Of a DNA stretch of 64,000 nt, positions 1-9,256 are shown piece by piece. The stretch is from Micrococcales bacterium (GTDB taxonomy: Bacteria; Actinomycetota; Actinomycetes; Actinomycetales; Cellulomonadaceae). The notes beneath the pieces are model-generated. The model ran no database searches. It saw only the letters and a list, made by a program, of their open reading frames with translations, and had not been told where the DNA came from. The translations under genes and the position numbers were made by a program. Each line of letters starts with the position of its first letter. Within the stretch, counting starts at the first letter, position 1. Location: assembly GCA_009785115.1 (NCBI GenBank), contig WQWY01000011.1:24556-88555 (forward strand). Direction: 5' to 3'.

Positions 1-53
1 GCGGCATCCCCCGGCGCCGGCCGGGCGCCACGTCCGGGCGACGCAGGAGAACC

Positions 54-1535
54 GTGATGACCGAGGGCCTGGGCCGTCGTGCCGCCCGGGGCGCCGCCTC
101 GACCGGCGCCGGCCTGGTGACGAGGATCGCGCTGCAGCTGGTCACCATCGTGGTGCTGGCCCGTCTGCTCACCCCTGAGGACTACGGGATCATCGCCGTC
201 GTCGTCGCCGTGACCGGCGTCGGAGAGCTGCTGCGGGACTTCGGGCTGAGCTCGGCGGCCATCCAGGCTCCTGAGCTCTCCGCCCGGCAGCGGTCCAACC
301 TGTTCTGGTCCAACACCGGCATCGGGCTGGTGCTGGGGCTGGTCACGCTGAGCGCGGCGGTGCCCATCGCCCTGCTGGTCCATAGGCCCGACCAGCCTGA
401 GACGGTGGCGGTCCTCGTCCCGGTGGTCCAGGCGCTGTCGGTCACCTTCCTGCTCAACGCGATGACGACGCAGCACCGGGCGAGCCTGCTGCGGGCCATG
501 CGGTTCTCGGTGGTCGCGGTGATCGACGTGCTGGCCCCGGCGGCGGCGCTCGTGGTCGCCGTGGTGCTCGCCGCGACCGGCGCGACCTACTGGGCGCTGG
601 TGGCCCAGCAGGTGACGCAGGCGGCCGTCGCGCTCCTGGCTGTGGTGATCGCCGGGAGGTGGCTGCCGAGCCTGGTCTGGCACCGCGGGGAGCCCATGCG
701 GGGGTTCTTCCGCTTCGGGGGCAACCTGCTCGCCTCGCAGCTCATCGGGTACGTGGCCAACAACATCGGCACGTTCCTCATCGGGCGCCGGCTCGGCACC
801 GAGGCCGCTGGCCTGTACAACCGGGCGTGGCAGACGGTGATGACCCCGCTGAGCCAGATCCGCCCGCCGTCGACCACCGTGGCGCTGCCCGTGCTGTCGA
901 GAGCCGGCCTCACCCCGCAGTTCGACCGGATCGTGCGGGCCGGGCAGCTGGTGCTCGGCTACCCGGTCGCCCTCGGGCTCGCCGTCGTCATCGGCACCGC
1001 GTACCCGCTGGTCGAGGTGCTGCTGGGCCCACGGTGGTCGGGGGTGCCCCCGATCATGCGGCTGCTGGCCATAGCCGGGGCGCTCCAGACGATGGCCTAC
1101 GTCGGGTACTGGGTGTATCTCTCGCGCGGGCTGACCCGCCAGCTCATGCACTACACGCTGGTCACCTCGATCATCAAGATCGGCTGCGTCCTCGTCGGCT
1201 CGGTGTGGGGAGCCACAGGGGTCGCGGCCGGCTACGCGGTGGCGGCCGCGCTGGAGTGGCCCCTGTCGCTGTGGTGGCTGTCGCGCATCACCCCCCTGCC
1301 GACCCGCGCCCTGTACCTCGGCGCGGGCCGCATCCTGTCGGTGGCGACCGCGACAGGCCTGGCCTCGGGCTTCGCCGCCGACGCGGTCGCTGCCCCCTGG
1401 CCCGCCCTGGGGGTGGGCGTCGCCGCCGGTGTCGCGGTGGCCACGACGGCGACCCTGGTCCCCGCGGTCCGCCGAGACCTGCGTGAGCTCACCCGCGCCC
1501 TCCGCACCGCCCTCTCTCGACGTGGCGCACGCTGA
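54..1535 (+). CDS. Polysaccharide flippase (MOP/Wzx-type oligosaccharide transporter)
   Basis: 493 aa multi-TM protein; N-terminal 'GLVTRIALQLVTIVVLARLLTPEDYGIIAVV' is typical of lipopolysaccharide/EPS flippases; beside glycosyltransferases. Confidence 0.88.
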   Translation: MMTEGLGRRAARGAASTGAGLVTRIALQLVTIVVLARLLTPEDYGIIAVVVAVTGVGELLRDFGLSSAAIQAPELSARQRSNLFWSNTGIGLVLGLVTLSAAVPIALLVHRPDQPETVAVLVPVVQALSVTFLLNAMTTQHRASLLRAMRFSVVAVIDVLAPAAALVVAVVLAATGATYWALVAQQVTQAAVALLAVVIAGRWLPSLVWHRGEPMRGFFRFGGNLLASQLIGYVANNIGTFLIGRRLGTEAAGLYNRAWQTVMTPLSQIRPPSTTVALPVLSRAGLTPQFDRIVRAGQLVLGYPVALGLAVVIGTAYPLVEVLLGPRWSGVPPIMRLLAIAGALQTMAYVGYWVYLSRGLTRQLMHYTLVTSIIKIGCVLVGSVWGATGVAAGYAVAAALEWPLSLWWLSRITPLPTRALYLGAGRILSVATATGLASGFAADAVAAPWPALGVGVAAGVAVATTATLVPAVRRDLRELTRALRTALSRRGAR

Positions 1536-1608
1536 GGGGAGACCAGGCCGTCGGCCAGCCAGACGCTCTCGCGCCTGACGAGACGGTCAGGGTGTGCCTG
1601 GCTGGTGC

Positions 1609-2544
1609 CTAGGTGCGGGCGTACTCGGCGACCACAGAACCCACGGCCGCGCCGACCATGCCGCGACCTCGGGCGAGGGTGCGCCGGCCACGGGCGTCGT
1701 GGACGATCGAGCCTGAGGCGCGGCCCAGGAGGATGCGGGCGACGCCGCCGACCATCCGCACCGCACCGCGAGCGAGACCCTCGGCGCGGACCGCCCAACG
1801 GCGTGGACCTGCCGGGGCGAGCGCGAGCGCGACGCGGACCGTGGAGTTGCCGGTACGCCGCGCGCGCCGCAGCACCCACTCGCGGGTGAGCCGAGAGGTC
1901 GGCACCCGGTCGACCACGACCGCCTCGTCGCACCAGACCATCGAGACACCTCGCAGGTGCAGCATGCGCGTGAACAGCGAGTCGCTCCCGCCGGTGAGAC
2001 CCCACTCCTCGTCGAACCGCAGGTCACCAGGCACCTGCGACAGGTCGAGCAGGAGGTTGTTGGTCGCGGCCATGTCGATCGGGGTGCCGGTCGGCAGGCG
2101 ACGACGGTCGAAGAAGCGCCCGGCGGCCATCCATGCGTCGGGCTCGGTGTCGTACTCCGACACGACCGCCCCGGCCACCGCACCCGCTCCCGTCCGCTCG
2201 TAGGTCGCCAGGAGGTTGCTCAGCCACCCGGGACACGGGTGCTCGTCGTCGTCCACGAAGACCAGCAGGTCGGCGTCATGGCTGGCGTCCAGAGCACGGT
2301 TGCGCCCGGCGGCGATACCAGGACGCGGCTCGTGCTCGTAGCGCACGCGCGGGTCACCGAGGGCCGTGACGGCCTCGCGAGCCGAGGCGTCCGGGTCGTT
2401 GTCGACCACGAGCAGCCATGACTCCCCCGGCACCGTGTCGAGCTCAGCCCTGAACGTGGGCACCGCCCGTGCCAGATCCTCCGGTCGACGATAGGTGAGC
2501 ATCGCGACGACCACGGGGCCAGTCACGGCGCGAGGCTCGGGCAT
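1609..2544 (-). CDS. Glycosyltransferase family 2
   Basis: 'VVAMLTYRRPEDLARAVPTF...LLVVDNDPDAS...LLVFVDDDEHPCPGWL' GT2 nucleotide-binding/DxD pattern; likely start MPEPRAV at 2544 rather than ORF start 2688. Confidence 0.85.
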   Translation of the reverse strand: MPEPRAVTGPVVVAMLTYRRPEDLARAVPTFRAELDTVPGESWLLVVDNDPDASAREAVTALGDPRVRYEHEPRPGIAAGRNRALDASHDADLLVFVDDDEHPCPGWLSNLLATYERTGAGAVAGAVVSEYDTEPDAWMAAGRFFDRRRLPTGTPIDMAATNNLLLDLSQVPGDLRFDEEWGLTGGSDSLFTRMLHLRGVSMVWCDEAVVVDRVPTSRLTREWVLRRARRTGNSTVRVALALAPAGPRRWAVRAEGLARGAVRMVGGVARILLGRASGSIVHDARGRRTLARGRGMVGAAVGSVVAEYART

Positions 2545-2664
2545 CGTTCCTCCATGAGGGCTCTCGCACGTCGCGTCGAGATCGACGCACACCCCCGAGC
2601 CTACGGCCAAGAGCCTCTGTCGCCCCGACGAGGGGAGAGCGGGCCCGACAGATACAGTGACGCG

Positions 2665-3819
2665 GTGAGGCACATCGTCATCGCACACCCGTCGCCAGAC
2701 CTGTACGGCTCAGACCTTCAGATGCTGGAGTCGGTCAGGGCTGCTGTGCGCGACGAGTGGCAGGTCACGGTGGTGCTGCCGAGCGACGGCCCGCTCGCCC
2801 CCCGCGCGGCCGCCGCCGGAGCCCAGGTTCTCGTCGCGGACTTCCCGGTGCTGCGCAAGGCTCTGCTGCACCCCCGTCGTCTGATCGGCTTCGTGCTCCA
2901 CGCGGCACGCGCCACGTTCGCGGCGCGGCGCTGGCTCCGCCAGAGCAGGCCAGACGTGCTCTACGTGAGCACCATCACGCTGCCGACCTGGTCGGCCGCG
3001 GGACGCCTGGCTCGCGTCCCGGTGCTCGTGCACACGCACGAGGCACAAGAGGACGTGTCGCTGCCGGTCCAGGTCGCGCTCGCCGCTCCCCTGCTGCTCG
3101 CTGACCGGATCGTGGCCAACTCGCAGGCCTCGGCGACAGCCGTCACCACACCCTTCACCAGGCTCGGCCGACGCACGCAGATCGTCTACAACGGCGTGCC
3201 AGGCCCACCCACGCCTCCAACCCTCTCGTCACGTCGTGCCGACGACCCGTTGAGGCTGCTCCTCCTCGGAAGACTGTCTCCACGCAAAGGTCCGATGGTG
3301 GCGCTCGAGGCCGTCGCCCGTCTCGTCGCCGAGGGGCGCGACGTGACGATCCGTCTCGCGGGGTCGGTGTTCCCCGGGTACGAGTGGTTCGAGAAAGAGC
3401 TGCTCGACCGAGCCACGGCACCGGACCTCGCTGGCCGGGTCGAGATGCTCGGGTACGTCCACGACCGCTGGGCGCGGCTGGCGGAAGCCGACATCGTGCT
3501 GATGCCCTCGACCTCGGAGTCTTTCGGCAACGCCGCGGTCGAGGCGATGCTGGCCCTCCGGCCGGTCGTCGTCTCCGCCACACGAGGTCTTGTCGAGATC
3601 GTCACCAACGATCAGACCGGGCTGCTCGTGCCTGTCGCCGACCCCGACGCTCTCGCCCAGGCCGTGGCCCGGCTGGCCGACGACCCCGAGCTGGCGGGGA
3701 GGCTGGCCACGACCGGACGTGCCGAGGCGGAGCGCCGGTTCGGCGTCGGACGGTACGGACGTGAGCTGGCCACGGTGCTCGACGCGCTCGTCTCCCCGCC
3801 TGGACCTGTCGACCGCTGA
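2665..3819 (+). CDS. Glycosyltransferase family 4
   Basis: 'LLLLGRLSPRKGPMVALEAVARL...MPSTSESFGNAAVEAMLALRPVVVSATRGLVEIV' GT-B/GT4 signature; probable GTG start at 2665. Confidence 0.87.
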   Translation: MRHIVIAHPSPDLYGSDLQMLESVRAAVRDEWQVTVVLPSDGPLAPRAAAAGAQVLVADFPVLRKALLHPRRLIGFVLHAARATFAARRWLRQSRPDVLYVSTITLPTWSAAGRLARVPVLVHTHEAQEDVSLPVQVALAAPLLLADRIVANSQASATAVTTPFTRLGRRTQIVYNGVPGPPTPPTLSSRRADDPLRLLLLGRLSPRKGPMVALEAVARLVAEGRDVTIRLAGSVFPGYEWFEKELLDRATAPDLAGRVEMLGYVHDRWARLAEADIVLMPSTSESFGNAAVEAMLALRPVVVSATRGLVEIVTNDQTGLLVPVADPDALAQAVARLADDPELAGRLATTGRAEAERRFGVGRYGRELATVLDALVSPPGPVDR

Positions 3820-3846
3820 GAACCGTGCGTCACGGCGAGCCCACGA

Positions 3847-5490
3847 TCAACGACGGGTGACGGAGACCGCCGCACCGTCTGACCATGTGTTCCCGGAGAG
3901 GGTGAGCAGCGGGATGGAAGGGCTGTCCACGATCATCGCGCACCCGGGATAGACCTGTGTCCGGGTGAACACGTTCTCCCGGACGACGAAGCCCTGCAGC
4001 GGTCCGCGAGACTTCTGCGCGAGGTTGAGCGCACAGGCACCGTGGCTGATGCGGTTGCGCTCGATGAGGACGTCGGCGACCACGCCGGTGTCCTGGGTGA
4101 CCTGGACAGCGGCGTTGTGCGTCGACTCCATGGTGTTGCCGACGATCCGGATGTTGCGCCCCGCCTGGATCTGCACGTTGTCGTCGTGAGAGGGCGTGCC
4201 CCCGTGAGACGGGTCTTCCAGGTAGTGCAGGTTGTCGTGCAGCCAAGAGTCTCTCACCAGGACGTTGTCGCCGATGATGTGCACCTGGTCGATCACCTGG
4301 TGGATGTTGACCCGCTCCAGCGTGAAGTTCTGTCCGATCACGCCCATCACGTGCGGGGAGGGGTGCCTGGCGTACAGCTCGGAGTCCTGCACCGTCACCG
4401 ACCAGCCCGGCCCGTTGACGTAGATCAACGACAGGTCTGAAGACAGGTGGCGCCCGGTGATGAGGGAGTTCTTGATGACCACGTCCTTGGCCTCGACCCG
4501 CACCAGACCGCGGATCTCCAAGCCGTCGATCACCGTGCCGTCCTGCGTGATCTTCAGGTCGCCCTCGTGCACCGTCAGCCGCGTCCCCGGCGGGACCCCG
4601 GTGTTCGAACGTCCGGGCCAGGTCTGGACGGGTGCGGGCGGGAACCGGGCTATGGCCCGGTTGGCGTACTCCTGGCTCCCCGCGATCCCCGTGCGCACCG
4701 CTCCCTCACCGTGGACGAGCAGCACCTGGCTCCAGGTCGCCAGGCCCGTCGGGTCCACACCTCGGCCCAAGAACTGATGGAAATAGGCGTTCACCCGACC
4801 ACCCACGGCCTCCGGCGACCACCAGATCGCGTCGATCACCCACGCTCGTCCGTGCACCCGTGCAGCCGTCGCCCATGCCGTCACATCGGCCGCGGTCGCC
4901 GAGCGCCCTAGCACCGACTGGTACAGCAGACGCACCAGCCCCTCGTCCGTCCCCCCGGCTCGCGAGAAGAACTCCGCCGAACCCAGGTGCGCTCGGGTCA
5001 CCGCATCGACGCTCATCTGCCCGCTCAGCACCAGGCTCGACCACGCCTGTGCACCCGACGAGTCCGGGTCACGGCCCAGCACCTGCCGATACGCCCCCGC
5101 GATCCGCAGCGAGACGTATTCGCTGCTGCTCGTCAGGCTCGACACCAATGCTGCCTGCGACGTCCCCGACGACAACACCCTCGACCAGCCTTCGAGCCCT
5201 GTAGGGTCCGCACCCCGACCCAGAAGGTCCCGATACAGCGCCATCACCACCGCACGCGCCTGCCCCGAGGGGACCGACGCCGGTACGGACGTCGCAGACC
5301 CCGGACGAGGGGCCCCAGGCGTCACCGCAGACACAGGTGGCAACCCTGCGGCCGCACCTTTCTCGCTGACCAGCGACCGGTTCTCGGCCGCGGAGGCTGA
5401 GGGGCCGGCAGCGACGACCAGGGCACCCCAGGCGACAGCCAGCACCATGGACGCGGCTACATTTCTGCGCCAGCTGATGGTGTGCGACAC
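3847..5490 (-). CDS. Secreted DUF4214-repeat protein with C-terminal right-handed parallel beta-helix domain
   Basis: N-terminal signal-like segment; repeated 'LYRDLLGRGADPTGLEGW', 'YRQVLGRDPDSSGAQAW', 'LYQSVLGRSATAADVTAW', 'YFHQFLGRGVDPTGLATW' (DUF4214 pattern); C-terminal beta-helix-like repeats. Confidence 0.75.
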   Translation of the reverse strand: MSHTISWRRNVAASMVLAVAWGALVVAAGPSASAAENRSLVSEKGAAAGLPPVSAVTPGAPRPGSATSVPASVPSGQARAVVMALYRDLLGRGADPTGLEGWSRVLSSGTSQAALVSSLTSSSEYVSLRIAGAYRQVLGRDPDSSGAQAWSSLVLSGQMSVDAVTRAHLGSAEFFSRAGGTDEGLVRLLYQSVLGRSATAADVTAWATAARVHGRAWVIDAIWWSPEAVGGRVNAYFHQFLGRGVDPTGLATWSQVLLVHGEGAVRTGIAGSQEYANRAIARFPPAPVQTWPGRSNTGVPPGTRLTVHEGDLKITQDGTVIDGLEIRGLVRVEAKDVVIKNSLITGRHLSSDLSLIYVNGPGWSVTVQDSELYARHPSPHVMGVIGQNFTLERVNIHQVIDQVHIIGDNVLVRDSWLHDNLHYLEDPSHGGTPSHDDNVQIQAGRNIRIVGNTMESTHNAAVQVTQDTGVVADVLIERNRISHGACALNLAQKSRGPLQGFVVRENVFTRTQVYPGCAMIVDSPSIPLLTLSGNTWSDGAAVSVTRR

Positions 5491-5687
5491 GACATGTTTC
5501 CTTCACGAGAGCGGAGCCGCTCGCACCTCGACCTGAGTGCGAACGCTGACGGATCGGCACGTCTGGGCCTCTGCTCGAGGCGGCGTAGGCCGTTCGGGTG
5601 CCGCAGGTCATCGAGATCACCCGAGGGTCGCACCACCGCGGAGGCCTCGCACCTGGGCGAGGACGACGCGGGCGGCGCGGAGCCTCG

Positions 5688-7169
5688 TCAGCTTCTGATC
5701 ACCGCGACGGTGCCTGGCTCCGCCTCCCACGAGCTCCCGGTCCACCTCACCCACCTGTTGTCGCTGAGCGACAACCCGCCGAACGACGGTGCGGAGACGA
5801 TGACGGCGCAGCCGTGCGTCGAGGTACGGGTGAAGCGGTTGTTCCGCAGGGTGATCCCCGTCAGGGGTCCGCGGGCCTTCTGCGCGAGGTTGACCGTGCA
5901 GCCCCCGTTGCTGAGGAGGTTGTTCTCGACGGTCAGGTTGGCGACCACACCCATGTCCTGGGTCACCTGGATCGCGGCGTTGTGCGTCGACTCCATGGTG
6001 TTGTGGACGATCCGGATGTTGCGTCCCGCCTGGATCTGCACGTTGTCGTCGTGGGAGGGCGTGTTGTTGTGGTTCGGGTCACGGGCGAAGTGCAGGTTGT
6101 GGTGCAGCCAGGAGTCCTTGACCACCACGTTGTCGCCGACGATGTGCACCTGGTCGATCACCTGGTGGATGTTGACCCGCTCCAGCGTGAAGTTCTGTCC
6201 GACCACACCCATCACGTGCGGGGAGGGGTGCCTGGCGTACAGCTCGGAGTCCTGCACCGTCACCGAGTGCCCTGGCCCGTTGACGTAGACCAGTCCCATC
6301 GACGACGTCAGGGGGCGCCCGGTGATGAGGGAGTTCTTGATGACCACGTCCTTGGCCTCGACCCGCACCAGACCGCGGATCTCGAGCCCGTCGATCACCG
6401 TGCCGTCCTGCGTGATCCTCAGGTCGCCCTCGTGCACCGTCAGCCGCGTCCCGGCCGGGACCCCCGTGTTCGACGGCCCTGGCCACCCCGCTGTCGGGTT
6501 GCTCCTCGGCGGTGACGAGGAGCCGGAGGAGGGGTCCGTCGGCATCGCGGTGGGCGGTGCGGTCACCGACGGGGCGTCCTGCGGGATCGTCGGCTCGTCC
6601 CCTGAGGGTGGCTCCGAGGAGGGTGAGGTCGGGGACGTCGTCACCGACGCCGCCGGGAGCATCGTGTAGCCGACCAGGCGCACCGACACCCCGGCCTTGG
6701 CCGTCGAGCTCTGGACGGTCAGCGTCCGTCTCTCTCCGAGCACCTCCACGGTCTGGGTGAAGGTGGACCTGCCAGCGACCGGCTCGGCCGCACGCTCGCA
6801 GGCGCGGGTCACGGCCGTGCCCTCGCACAGCGTGATCCTCGTCGGGCCGGTGAGGCTGCGCACCGAGACCTCGAACGTGGCGTCCACGAGCCAGACGTCC
6901 TGCGGCACGCCTCGCAACGAGAAGGTGACCGCACCGGCGTCCCCGGGCCGCACCCACCTGGTGCCGAGCCGGTCGTCGGCCTCGACCTTCGCGCCACCGG
7001 CCGGCACCACCGGCTCCGAGGCCGTCTGAGTCCCGGCCACGCTCGCGGAGAGCGCGAGGACGACCACGACGACCGCCGAGGCCACAGCCGTCCCGAGCGT
7101 GCGCCGAGACGCGCCCTGCCCCGGGGGGCGAGCGACGTGGCGAGCGAGCGAGAAGCGCGCCATCCTCAC
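5688..7169 (-). CDS. Secreted right-handed parallel beta-helix protein (paralogue of 3847..5490 over the C-terminal domain)
   Basis: C-terminal ~250 aa strongly similar to the neighbouring gene ('TRLTVHEGDL.ITQDGTVIDGLEIRGLVRVEAKDVVIKNSLITGR'); different N-terminal domain and Ser/Pro-rich linker. Confidence 0.72.
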   Translation of the reverse strand: MRMARFSLARHVARPPGQGASRRTLGTAVASAVVVVVLALSASVAGTQTASEPVVPAGGAKVEADDRLGTRWVRPGDAGAVTFSLRGVPQDVWLVDATFEVSVRSLTGPTRITLCEGTAVTRACERAAEPVAGRSTFTQTVEVLGERRTLTVQSSTAKAGVSVRLVGYTMLPAASVTTSPTSPSSEPPSGDEPTIPQDAPSVTAPPTAMPTDPSSGSSSPPRSNPTAGWPGPSNTGVPAGTRLTVHEGDLRITQDGTVIDGLEIRGLVRVEAKDVVIKNSLITGRPLTSSMGLVYVNGPGHSVTVQDSELYARHPSPHVMGVVGQNFTLERVNIHQVIDQVHIVGDNVVVKDSWLHHNLHFARDPNHNNTPSHDDNVQIQAGRNIRIVHNTMESTHNAAIQVTQDMGVVANLTVENNLLSNGGCTVNLAQKARGPLTGITLRNNRFTRTSTHGCAVIVSAPSFGGLSLSDNRWVRWTGSSWEAEPGTVAVIRS

Positions 7170-7209
7170 CGACTTTCCGGGGTCTCGTCTCGGACTGATA
7201 GCAGCAAGG

Positions 7210-7953
7210 TCACGACTCTATGACAGCGGCTGGCGGCAGGGAACCCATCTCCCGGAACCACCGCACCGCCGCCGCGAGCACGAACAGCGTCGTCGCGACC
7301 ACCACCAGCGTGTACCCGACGACGAACACCGACGTCGCCCCGAGCAGCAGGAACAGCAGGCACAGCACCCCGTAGTCCGTCGGGACCACCAGCACCGAGC
7401 GCAACCACGGAGCCCGGCCCCCGGTCGCGGCCGAGGAGACCACACCCCGCGAACGGCGCAGCTGCTCGGTGAGGATCATCGCGAAGAAGAGCACCGACGA
7501 GACCACCGCGTGCACCAGCGGCACCACGAGCCATGCCGTGGGCACCGTCTCGAAGCGGTAGAAGCCGACCATGAGGGCCAGCGGCAGGCTCACCACCTTC
7601 ACCGCGTCCACCACGTGGTCGAGCCACTCCCCCGCAGGGCCGCCGGTCTTGGTCAGGCGGGCGACCTGCCCGTCGGCGGAGTCGAAGGCATACCCGAGGA
7701 TCAGCGCCAGCCCCACCGCCAGCCCCGACCACCACGACGCGGGCACGAGCACGAGCAGCGCGACCCCGGTGAAGGTGAACAGAGCGCTGACCCCGGTCAC
7801 CTGGTTGGGCGTGAGCCCCCACCGCACCGCACCGGCCGCGAGCACCCGACCCAGACGGCGGTTGACGAAGCGCGAGTAGGCCGGGGCGCTGCGGGCCGCA
7901 CCTTTCTGCGCACCGCCCAGCGCGCGCAGGTTCTCCCGGTAGCTCCCGCTCAT
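7210..7953 (-). CDS. CDP-alcohol phosphatidyltransferase family protein
   Basis: 'FDSADGQVARLTKTGGPAGEWLDHVVD' matches D-x2-DG-x2-AR-xn-G-x3-D-x3-D; likely start MSGSY at 7953. Confidence 0.88.
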   Translation of the reverse strand: MSGSYRENLRALGGAQKGAARSAPAYSRFVNRRLGRVLAAGAVRWGLTPNQVTGVSALFTFTGVALLVLVPASWWSGLAVGLALILGYAFDSADGQVARLTKTGGPAGEWLDHVVDAVKVVSLPLALMVGFYRFETVPTAWLVVPLVHAVVSSVLFFAMILTEQLRRSRGVVSSAATGGRAPWLRSVLVVPTDYGVLCLLFLLLGATSVFVVGYTLVVVATTLFVLAAAVRWFREMGSLPPAAVIES

Positions 7954-9113
7954 CGCTCCTCCGTCGTCTCTGATCGGCATCGACGCCCCGAGGCCGTGGG
8001 TCTCAGGCGTCGCGCCCTCAGGTCACGTGCCAGCGCCTCGTAGCCCGTGGTCACGTCGTCCCAGTCGTAGTCCCGCGCCCGCACCAGCAGCGCGGCCGCG
8101 CGGCGGGTGACGTCGTCGTGGTCGGTCTCCGCCTCCGCGACACGGGCCGCCAACGAGGCCGGGTCGGAGAAGTACCACCCGGCGTCGCGCAGCACCTCCC
8201 GGTTGAAGGGCACGTCCCAGGCGATCGTCGCCGTGCCCGCACCGATCGCGCGCAGCAACGAGGGGTTCGTCCCGCCGACCGAGTGGCCGTGCACGTAGGT
8301 CAGCGCGTTCGCGTACAGCTGGTCGAGCAGCTGTCGGTCCCACACCCCACCCAGCAGACGCACCCGTGGGTCGTCGGCAGCGCGGGTCACCGTCTCGGTG
8401 TAGCCCGTCGAGTACGGTGCCGAGCCGACGACGACGAGCGTCCGCTCCGAGGCGCTGGCCACGAAGCCCTGGACGGCCTCCAGCACGTGGTTCTCAGGCT
8501 CGAACCGGGCCACCAGCAGGTGGTAGCCCCCGGGAGCGAGTCCCAGCTCCGCGAGACGGTCCGACCCCGGTTCGATGACCGGCGCCCCGTAGGAGATCAG
8601 CCGGGTGTCGGCGCAGAACTCGTGCCGGTAGTAGTCAGCGATGCCCTGGGCGTCGGCGATCAGCGCGTCCGACCAGCGCACGGCCATCGACTCGGCCACC
8701 CGGTAGTACCGACGGCCGGCCGAGCCCCATTTCGCGCGCCGCCACTCCAGCCCGTCGACGTGGGTGCCCACAGGGATCCGAGCCAGGCGCAGCCAGGGCA
8801 GGAACGGGGAGTTCGCGGCGTTGAACACGAAGGCCACGTCGGTGCGGTGGGTCAGCAGGTGGAGCGTGGACACCGCGGTATGGCTGAGGGTCTCCAACGA
8901 GCGTCGACGCAGCGCGGGCAACCACACCAGGTCCATCCCCGAGAACCGCTCCAGACGAGGTTCGGGAGAGCCGCTGCGGCAGTACACGCGCACCGTGTGC
9001 CCGCGGTCGACCAGGCGGCGGCCGACCTCTTCCACCGCGGTCTCGAAGCCGCCGTAGCGAGCGGGCACCCCGCGGGTGCCGAGCATCGCGATGCTCAGGG
9101 GCTCTTCGGGCAT
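7950..9113 (-). CDS. Glycosyltransferase (DUF1972/GT4-type)
   Basis: 'IAMLGTRGVPARYGGFETAVEEVGRRLVDRGHTVRVYCR' N-terminal signature; overlaps next gene by 4 bp. Confidence 0.87.
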   Translation of the reverse strand: MPEEPLSIAMLGTRGVPARYGGFETAVEEVGRRLVDRGHTVRVYCRSGSPEPRLERFSGMDLVWLPALRRRSLETLSHTAVSTLHLLTHRTDVAFVFNAANSPFLPWLRLARIPVGTHVDGLEWRRAKWGSAGRRYYRVAESMAVRWSDALIADAQGIADYYRHEFCADTRLISYGAPVIEPGSDRLAELGLAPGGYHLLVARFEPENHVLEAVQGFVASASERTLVVVGSAPYSTGYTETVTRAADDPRVRLLGGVWDRQLLDQLYANALTYVHGHSVGGTNPSLLRAIGAGTATIAWDVPFNREVLRDAGWYFSDPASLAARVAEAETDHDDVTRRAAALLVRARDYDWDDVTTGYEALARDLRARRLRPTASGRRCRSETTEER

Positions 9114-9256
9114 GTGCTCACCTTGTGCGGCCTGTGTCTGTCGTGGTCAAAATGGCTACAGCCGAACGTATCAGCGTTTTCCCGACCAGGTAATACGACG
9201 AAAGGAGGAGACGGCCAATCCTTGAGGATTAGCCCGACGCCCCGGAGGCCGTCACG

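Noticed and set aside
9217-9230. Small dyad aatcc-ttga-ggatt upstream of the DUF1972 glycosyltransferase
   Set aside because: Only 5-bp arms; too weak to call a regulatory site
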